Shown here piece by piece: positions 4,675 to 9,386 of a DNA stretch of 9,386 nucleotides (positions are counted from its first letter, which is position 1; every line of letters starts with the position of its first letter). This stretch comes from Candidatus Methylomirabilota bacterium (lineage in GTDB: Bacteria; Methylomirabilota; Methylomirabilia; Methylomirabilales; JACQHM01). A program made the translations under genes and the position numbers. The notes under the pieces were generated by a model. That model had not been told where the DNA came from. It saw nothing but the letters and a program-made list of their open reading frames with translations, and made no database searches. The stretch is from assembly GCA_016199025.1 (NCBI GenBank), contig JACQHM010000115.1:1-9386 (forward strand), read 5' to 3'.

Positions 4675-5442
4675 ATGGAGCCTCTTGGAAGACATGACCT
4701 GGTGCCGGGGGTGGTCATCGAAGCGAAGGGGCTCGCCAAGGCCTTTAACGGGCGCCGGGTCCTGGACGACGTGGACCTCCTGATGCGCCGCTGCGAGGTC
4801 ATCAGCATCCTCGGCGGCAGCGGGGCGGGGAAGAGCACACTCCTTAAGCTCATCGCCGGCCTAAGCAAACCGGATCGAGGGCGCCTCGTCCTTTTTGGCC
4901 GGGATATCGTGCCGCTGGAGGAGCAGGAGCTGATCCCCATCCGGAAGCGGATGGGGATGGTCTTCCAGGGGGCGGCCCTCTTCGACTCCCTCACCATCGG
5001 GCAGAATGTGGCGTTTCCTCTGAAGGAGCACACTCGGCTCGGCAAGGCAGAGATCCGCGAGCGGGTAGCCGAGGTCTTAGCGAAGGTGGGCCTCCCAGGG
5101 ATCGAGGGCTCGTATCCTCACGAGCTCTCGGGGGGGATGCGGAAAAGGGTGGGGATCGCCCGGGCTTTGGTCCTCCAGCCTGAGGTTGTCCTCTTCGACG
5201 AGCCGACGGCAGGCCTGGACCCCACCAACGCCAAGATGATCTGCGAATTGATCGCAGCGCTCCGGAGGGACATCTGCGAGACCTCGGTGGTGGTCACCCA
5301 CGATCTCCCCTGCGCTTTCATGATTTCGGACCAGGTGGCCCTTCTCCACAGGGGCCGCATCGTGGAGATGGCCAGTCCCAGGGAGCTGCAACGATCGTCC
5401 CATGAAGAAGTGCGGGCCTTCCTCGCGGGGGCCCTGCGGTAG
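4675..5442 (+). CDS. mlaF: MlaF-family ABC transporter ATPase
   Basis: The cytoplasmic ATPase of the Mla-type importer/exporter, 255 residues. Walker A is GGSGAGKST (K53), the Q-loop is in MVFQGAALFDSLTIGQNVAFPL, the signature is LSGGM (151-155), Walker B is VVLFDEPTAGLDP (D175-E176) and the switch His is H209 in VVTHD. All catalytic parts are present. AGGAGG (4664-4669) lies 5 nt before ATG 4675. LFDSLTIGQNVAFPL is typical of the MlaF branch rather than amino-acid transporters. It is followed after 16 bp by mlaD. The C-terminus (ASPRELQRSSHEEVRAFLAGALR) resembles the usual MlaF tail. Confidence 0.94.
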   Translation: MEPLGRHDLVPGVVIEAKGLAKAFNGRRVLDDVDLLMRRCEVISILGGSGAGKSTLLKLIAGLSKPDRGRLVLFGRDIVPLEEQELIPIRKRMGMVFQGAALFDSLTIGQNVAFPLKEHTRLGKAEIRERVAEVLAKVGLPGIEGSYPHELSGGMRKRVGIARALVLQPEVVLFDEPTAGLDPTNAKMICELIAALRRDICETSVVVTHDLPCAFMISDQVALLHRGRIVEMASPRELQRSSHEEVRAFLAGALR

Positions 5443-5458
5443 AACGAGGAGGTAACGC

Positions 5459-6631
5459 ATGGAGCCTCGACTTGGTGCCCAGCTCAAGGCTGGGATCTTT
5501 GTGGTGGTGGTCCTCCTGCTCTTCGCCATCTCGATCTTCGTCCTGGGGGAAAAGACGCGATATTTCGAACGGCACCAGACCCTTATGGCCGCTTTTTCCA
5601 ATGTGGCAGGCCTCTTGGAGGGGACGCCGGTCAGACTGGCAGGGATCACGGTAGGCCGGGTGAGCCGGATCCGCTTCCCCTCCGATCCTCAGGAGGAGAG
5701 GATCCTCGTCGAGCTGAAGGTGGCGGCGGAGGCGGCGGAGAGGATCCGGCGGGATTCCGTGGCCCGGATCGAGACCCTAGGGTTCCTGGGGGATAAATAC
5801 ATCGAGATCAGCGGGGGCAGCCGGGGACAGCCGGGCCTGAAGGAGGGAGAGACCATCAAGAGCGAGGAGCCGATCGATTACCGGACCCTCCTCGGTGAAG
5901 GGAGAGAGGTCTTAGCGCGGGCGGCAACGATCGCTGCCTCGCTCGATGAGGTCCTTTCCGCCTTCAAGGAGGCGAGGACAGGACAAGCAATCGCGGAGAC
6001 GGCCAGCTCCCTCCGCCGCGTCACAGCGGCGATGGAGCGGGGGAATGGCCTCCTCCCGTGGCTGATCAACGATCCGGAAAGCAGGCGCTTCGTCCAGGAC
6101 CTTCGGAAGGCTTCCCAGGCGGTGGCGGCCATCTCCGGCGAATTAGAGAAGGGCCAGGGGCTCCTCCACGCCCTGATCTACGATCCCGAAGGCAGGCGTA
6201 TGGTCCAGGATCTCGCCAGATCCTCCAGGACCCTGGCGAAGGTCTCAGGCGAACTCGAAGAGGGGAAGGGCCTCCTACACGCCCTCCTCTACGACCAAGA
6301 TGGTGCCGCCACCGTGAAAGAGCTGTCTCAAACCCTTTCAGGCCTCCGCTCCTTTCTGGCCGAGGTCAGGGAGGGAAAGGGGGCCCTGGCCGCGTTGCTG
6401 TTCGATCAGCGCTCCCGAGAGTTGGTTCAGGATCTGGAGCGGACATCGAAGAACCTGAAAGACATCACCGACACGATCGCCCGGGGCGATGGTACCTTGG
6501 GGGGCATCATCGTCGATCCGACCCTCTACGAGAACCTGACCGACCTCCTGGAAGGGGCCAAACGGAGCGCCATCTTACGGGTGGTGATCCGCTCCACGGT
6601 CAACTCGGGGCGCCGGGCGAGGGGGAAGTGA
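5459..6631 (+). CDS. mlaD: MlaD-family MCE protein with a 37-residue repeat tail
   Basis: A periplasmic substrate-binding MCE protein of an Mla-type lipid transporter, 390 residues, anchored by one N-terminal helix (about residues 10-30, AGIFVVVVLLLFAISIFVLG). The MCE domain follows (about 38-120: FSNVAGLLEGTPVRLAGITVGRV and LGFLGDKYIEISGG). E. coli MlaD is about 180 residues, so this is a long form. Residues 193-375 are a repeat of the form E-x-G-x-G-x-L-x-A-L-I-x-D-P, then VQDL and a heptad-like helix; units start at 193, 230, 267, 304 and 341, an exact 37-residue step. Such helical tails form tubes or coiled coils in other MCE proteins and may extend the lipid channel (inference). AGGAGGT (5447-5453) is 5 nt before ATG 5459. 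No mlaC or mlaB follows. Confidence 0.92.
   Translation: MEPRLGAQLKAGIFVVVVLLLFAISIFVLGEKTRYFERHQTLMAAFSNVAGLLEGTPVRLAGITVGRVSRIRFPSDPQEERILVELKVAAEAAERIRRDSVARIETLGFLGDKYIEISGGSRGQPGLKEGETIKSEEPIDYRTLLGEGREVLARAATIAASLDEVLSAFKEARTGQAIAETASSLRRVTAAMERGNGLLPWLINDPESRRFVQDLRKASQAVAAISGELEKGQGLLHALIYDPEGRRMVQDLARSSRTLAKVSGELEEGKGLLHALLYDQDGAATVKELSQTLSGLRSFLAEVREGKGALAALLFDQRSRELVQDLERTSKNLKDITDTIARGDGTLGGIIVDPTLYENLTDLLEGAKRSAILRVVIRSTVNSGRRARGK
6035..6580 (+). repeat. Tandem 111-bp (37-codon) repeat in mlaD
   Basis: Five units, the last incomplete, start at 6035, 6146, 6257, 6368 and 6479, each exactly 111 bp apart. The unit encodes a turn (GxGxLxALIxDP) and a helix (VQDLxxxSxxLxxI). Nucleotide divergence between units is considerable, so this is an old protein-level repeat kept in strict register, not a recent slippage product. 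Confidence 0.85.
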
Positions 6632-6644
6632 TGGAGGGTGCAGG

Positions 6645-6863
6645 ATGATCGAGTGGGACGGAAGGGTAGTCACCTTTCACCTCACGGGAGTAGAGGCGGA
6701 TGAGGCCTTCCTGGTAGGGGACTTCAACGGTTGGAACGAACGGGCCCACCCCATGAGGCAGGTGGGGGACCGGCAGTGGGTCTTGAAGATGGACCTTCCT
6801 CCGGGGGAGTATGAGTTTCAATACCTGGTGGACGGCGTCTGGCATAACGACTCGGAGGCCTAA
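6645..6863 (+). CDS. CBM48/AMPK-type glycogen-binding domain protein, apparently truncated
   Basis: A 72-residue protein consisting only of an early-set (CBM48 / AMPK1_CBM) fold, which binds glycogen or starch-like glucans. Visible family marks are AFLVGDFNGWNERAHPM, WVLKMDLPPGEYEFQYLVDGVWHNDSEA: the GDFNGW strand-turn, the PxGxYEFQY strand and the VDGxWxND turn. Most such domains continue for about 15-20 residues (usually a P-N-x-F-G-G-x-N-S-V-V strand), but here a TAA follows SEA, so the last strand is missing. It starts 13 bp after the mlaD stop, with GGAGG upstream of ATG 6645, so it may be transcribed with mlaD although its function fits the glucoamylase further downstream. It could be a short functional form or the remnant of a cut gene. 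Confidence 0.7.
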   Translation: MIEWDGRVVTFHLTGVEADEAFLVGDFNGWNERAHPMRQVGDRQWVLKMDLPPGEYEFQYLVDGVWHNDSEA

Positions 6864-6916
6864 AGGTGTCAAAGAATGATAGGACAGGAGCGGCAGCGCG
6901 ATGGGAGGTAAAGGCT

Positions 6917-7681
6917 GTGATCCGCGCTGTCATCTTTGATCTAGACGGCACCCTCGTACAGACAGAGAAACTGAAGGCGTTATCGTACGCTCGGGCTGTC
7001 CAGCAACTGTTGGAGCTGCCAGAACCGGATCCAAGGGCCGTGGAGGCCTATCGCGAAGTGGTTGGGGCTGCGCGAGAGATCGCGTCACAGCACGTAATGG
7101 AGCGCCTGGGTTTGGAGCCGGCACTGCGGCCGCTGATAGCCCGCTACGGAGTTTCCCAGCCGTGGGAGATACTCACCACCATGCGCACGGCCATTTATAA
7201 CGCGATGGTTGCCGATCCCCAGGTGCTGCGGGACAACCAGTGGCCGCATACCGTCGCCTTCTTCCACCTGGTACGACAGCAGGGCTGCCAAACGGCCCTG
7301 GCCACCATGTCGCAACGCCGAGAGGCGCTGCACGTGCTGCAGGCGCTAGGCCTGGAAGGGGAGCTGGACGTGGTGCTCACCCGGGAGGATGTCCAGCACC
7401 CAAAACCAGACCCCGAAATCTACCTCACTGCCTGCCGCCTGCTGGGGGTGTCCCCTGCCGAGTGCCTGGCCATCGAGGACTCCCCCGCAGGTGTCCGGGC
7501 AGCTCTCGCGGCGGGTGTCGAGACCATCGCGGTGGCGACACCCTTTACACGGCAGGGTCTGCAGGCGGCGGGGTTGTTGCCGCAGGGGTGCATTGTAGAG
7601 GAGCCGCAGATGATCGTCGCCACCGTTGAGCGCTGTCTTCAGGAACGCAACCGCACGTTTGGCTCCGCGAAGGAGGGTTAG
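6917..7681 (+). CDS. HAD-superfamily phosphatase, beta-phosphoglucomutase-like
   Basis: A 254-residue HAD hydrolase of the beta-PGM/phosphatase type with a helical cap between motifs I and II. Motif I is FDLDGTL with nucleophile D8 and acid/base D10; motif II is T130 in ALATMSQ; the motif III Lys is K163 in HPKPDP; motif IV is IEDSPAG with E187-D188, the Mg2+ ligands. All catalytic residues are present. GTG 6917, with GGGAGG (6903-6908) 8 nt upstream, is preferred; GTG 6866 in the same frame would add 17 residues but lacks a clear Shine-Dalgarno. The substrate is unknown. A sugar phosphate would suit the CBM48 and glucoamylase neighbours, but many beta-PGM-like enzymes are general phosphatases or phosphoglycolate phosphatases. 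Confidence 0.85.
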   Translation: MIRAVIFDLDGTLVQTEKLKALSYARAVQQLLELPEPDPRAVEAYREVVGAAREIASQHVMERLGLEPALRPLIARYGVSQPWEILTTMRTAIYNAMVADPQVLRDNQWPHTVAFFHLVRQQGCQTALATMSQRREALHVLQALGLEGELDVVLTREDVQHPKPDPEIYLTACRLLGVSPAECLAIEDSPAGVRAALAAGVETIAVATPFTRQGLQAAGLLPQGCIVEEPQMIVATVERCLQERNRTFGSAKEG

Positions 7682-7744
7682 AGGTGTCGACAAGTGTAGG
7701 GATCGACGCCTTCTCTTTGGCGCAGTGATGAGAGCGACGCTGTG

Positions 7745-8485
7745 ATGGTCCTGTCGGTAAAAGGCCTACGAATTCCCGTGATCACAGCGCAAGAGATGAG
7801 GCAAGTGGACCGTCTGATGGTCGAAAAGTATGGCATTCAGCTTCTTCAGATGATGGAGAATGCAGGACGGAATCTAGCGGAACTCTCCCGAGGACTGTTG
7901 GGGAACTCGGTTCTGGACAAGCACGTGATCGTAGCTGCGGGAAAGGGAAACAATGGGGGTGGAGGGATGGTCGCGGCCAGGCATCTCTACAACTGGGGGG
8001 CCAGGGTGACGATCGTGCTTGAATCGGAAGGGCTTTCGGGGGTCCCGACGCTTCAATGGAAGGTGCTCAAGGCTCTACCGGTAGAAAAGCAAACGGGGGA
8101 AGAGGCCCTTCAGTCTCTATCAGGCAGTAAAGCCGACCTGGTCATCGATGCCCTGATTGGATATGGCCTTTCCGGGAAGCCGAGGGGATTAACGGCCAGA
8201 ATGATTGAGAAAATCAATACACTGTCGGTTCCTGTCGTTTCGCTGGATGTCCCATCGGGACTGGATGCCACAACCGGGGAAATCCATGACCCCTGTATTA
8301 GAGCCACCGCCACGATGACCTTGGCGCTGCCGAAGACGGGACTGGTCAAGCCGGAAGCCAGGAATGTGGTTGGCGCCCTCTACCTGGCCGACATCAGCGT
8401 GCCGGATGTCGTGTACCGGGAAATGGGCCTGAGGATCAGCCCCATTTTTATACACGACACCCTGATCCGCATAGAGGAGGCATGA
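7745..8485 (+). CDS. nnrE: NAD(P)H-hydrate epimerase (YjeF N-terminal domain)
   Basis: A stand-alone YjeF_N/NnrE protein of 246 residues, which interconverts the R and S epimers of NAD(P)H hydrate so that a separate dehydratase can repair them. Family features are ITAQEMRQVDRLMVEKYGI near the N-terminus, ENAGRNLAE (38-46), GKGNNGGGGMVAARHL (66-81), DALIGYGLSGKPRG and VVSLDVPSGLDATTGE. The usual GNNGGDG has Gly at residue 73 in place of Asp. The ADP-dependent dehydratase domain (NnrD) that is fused in many bacteria is absent here. GTG 7742 lies directly before ATG 7745, and neither has a strong Shine-Dalgarno (GAGAG upstream), so the start may be a few codons off. Its TGA stop overlaps an ATG (ATGA at 8482-8485), suggesting coupling with the glucoamylase gene. 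Confidence 0.85.
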   Translation: MVLSVKGLRIPVITAQEMRQVDRLMVEKYGIQLLQMMENAGRNLAELSRGLLGNSVLDKHVIVAAGKGNNGGGGMVAARHLYNWGARVTIVLESEGLSGVPTLQWKVLKALPVEKQTGEEALQSLSGSKADLVIDALIGYGLSGKPRGLTARMIEKINTLSVPVVSLDVPSGLDATTGEIHDPCIRATATMTLALPKTGLVKPEARNVVGALYLADISVPDVVYREMGLRISPIFIHDTLIRIEEA

Positions 8486-8487
8486 GC

Positions 8488-9386
8488 ATGGCAACGTTTC
8501 GTGGCCAACGCGGGGCCTTCGGGCGACCGGGCATCGAGCCCCGATGGACCCATGGGAGCAAAGACGGGGTGGGGACAGCCTACGCGGCCTCCAGCCGCAT
8601 CTGGTTTACCGTCTGGAATGGCGCCCTGACGGAGGTTTACTATCCCACCGTGGACCGGCCTCAGCTCCGGGACCTCCAGTATCTCGTCACGGACGGCGAA
8701 AGCTTTTTCCACGAGGAGAAGCGCCATCTCCAGTCCAAAACGGAACGTCTCTCGCCTCACGCCCTGGGCTACCGCATCACCAACACCGATCCGAACGGAC
8801 GTTATACGATTATCAAAGTAGTCATCACCGATCCCCATCTTCCCTGCGTCCTTCAGCACACCCGGCTCATGGGTGATCCGCCATTGCTGTCCCGGCTCCG
8901 GCTCTACACCCTGTGCGCACCCCATCTTGAGGTAGGGGGCTGGGGCAACAATGCGTATGTGATGGAGGTGGCGGGCCGGGCGATCCTGACGGCTGAGAAG
9001 GGTGGCACCTGGCTGGCCCTGGCGGCGACGATCCCCTTTTCCCGTCTCTCGTGCGGGTACGTGGGGCAAAGCGATGGCTGGACCGATCTCGCTGATAACT
9101 TCCAGATGGATTGGGGATTTGATCAGGTGTTGGATGGCAATATCGCTCTCACCGGAGAGCTCCCTCTCGACGGACAGCGGGAGTTTACGCTGGGGCTGGC
9201 CTTCGGCGATGGTCTCCACAATGCGGTGACGACGCTCCTTCAGGCTCTTGGCATCCCTTTCAAAGAGCACCGGCATCGGTACATGGACCAGTGGAATCGC
9301 CCATGTCGGAAGATCCTCCCGCTGGAGGAGGTCTCAGGCGATGGGGGAAACCTATACCACGGAAGCTACAGTCTCCTCATGGCCCA
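8488..9386 (+). CDS. GH15 glucoamylase (5' part, runs off the window)
   Basis: The first 299 codons of a bacterial glucoamylase (glucan 1,4-alpha-glucosidase, GH15), which releases glucose from the non-reducing ends of starch- or glycogen-type glucans. The visible part is the N-terminal supersandwich domain: PGIEPRWTHGSKDGVGTAY, SSRIWFTVWNGALTEVYYPT, DRPQLRDLQYLVTDGESFFHEE, YRITNTDPNGRYTIIKVVITDPH and QSDGWTDL. The linker HRHRYMDQWNR then leads to the start of the catalytic (alpha/alpha)6 barrel. The catalytic Glu pair lies beyond the window. AGAGGAGG (8473-8480) is 7 nt before ATG 8488; ATG 8482 is only 1 nt from it. No signal peptide is seen, so an intracellular, glycogen-directed enzyme is likely (inference). 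The frame is open to 9386. The long antisense ORF here is only its shadow. Confidence 0.92.
   Translation, partial: MATFRGQRGAFGRPGIEPRWTHGSKDGVGTAYAASSRIWFTVWNGALTEVYYPTVDRPQLRDLQYLVTDGESFFHEEKRHLQSKTERLSPHALGYRITNTDPNGRYTIIKVVITDPHLPCVLQHTRLMGDPPLLSRLRLYTLCAPHLEVGGWGNNAYVMEVAGRAILTAEKGGTWLALAATIPFSRLSCGYVGQSDGWTDLADNFQMDWGFDQVLDGNIALTGELPLDGQREFTLGLAFGDGLHNAVTTLLQALGIPFKEHRHRYMDQWNRPCRKILPLEEVSGDGGNLYHGSYSLLMA

Noticed and set aside
8380..9276. Long antisense ORF of 298 codons on the minus strand
   Set aside because: It lies opposite a clear GH15 glucoamylase on the + strand, shows no recognisable domain, and is the usual shadow ORF of GC-rich DNA.

Overview
The window is about 9.4 kb of GC-rich, densely packed DNA in which every supported gene is on the + strand. 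An Mla/MCE lipid-transport operon with a lipoprotein indicates a diderm (Gram-negative-type) bacterium. The mix of genes (NDH-2, AhpD-like protein, selenocysteine-type glutaredoxins, MCE operon, GH15 glucoamylase) would fit NC10/Methylomirabilota, Rokubacteria or a deltaproteobacterial lineage. That placement is a low-confidence impression, not a measurement.

Region 1 (1-3143) is a redox block with broken genes. It holds the 3' end of an unidentified gene, an NDH-2-like gene that has lost its centre, an intact AhpD-like gene, a 36-residue Cys-tailed peptide and a strong hairpin terminator. After the terminator come a DedA gene with an internal deletion and frameshift, a glutaredoxin, a C-terminal scrap of thioredoxin reductase, a second glutaredoxin and the C-terminal third of a second DedA. 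The two DedA tails form a 148-bp direct repeat at about 95% identity.

The main observation is that both glutaredoxins have an in-frame UGA exactly where the first Cys of the CxxC active site should be (U14-x-x-C17 in each). Each has a strong Shine-Dalgarno and ATG in frame upstream of the UGA. Each also has a hairpin whose apical loop, containing AGUU, starts at the same distance after the UGA, as expected for a bacterial SECIS element. I read them as two tandem selenocysteine glutaredoxins. Automatic annotation would miss the start of both. Four intact genes in the window end in UGA, so the codon is not globally reassigned.

Region 2 (about 3169-6631) is an intact Mla-type operon: candidate sigma70 promoter, lipoprotein, MlaE permease, MlaF ATPase and MlaD MCE protein. 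The MlaD tail is built from a repeat with an exact 37-residue period. No mlaB or mlaC is seen.

Region 3 (6645-9386) is a carbohydrate/metabolite-repair set: a short CBM48-like glycogen-binding protein that looks cut short, a HAD phosphatase of the beta-phosphoglucomutase type, a stand-alone NAD(P)HX epimerase with an altered GNNGGDG motif, and the 5' part of a GH15 glucoamylase that runs off the window.

The deletion-type defects are concentrated in the first 3.1 kb. They may reflect real decay or an assembly collapse in a repeated region; read mapping would decide.
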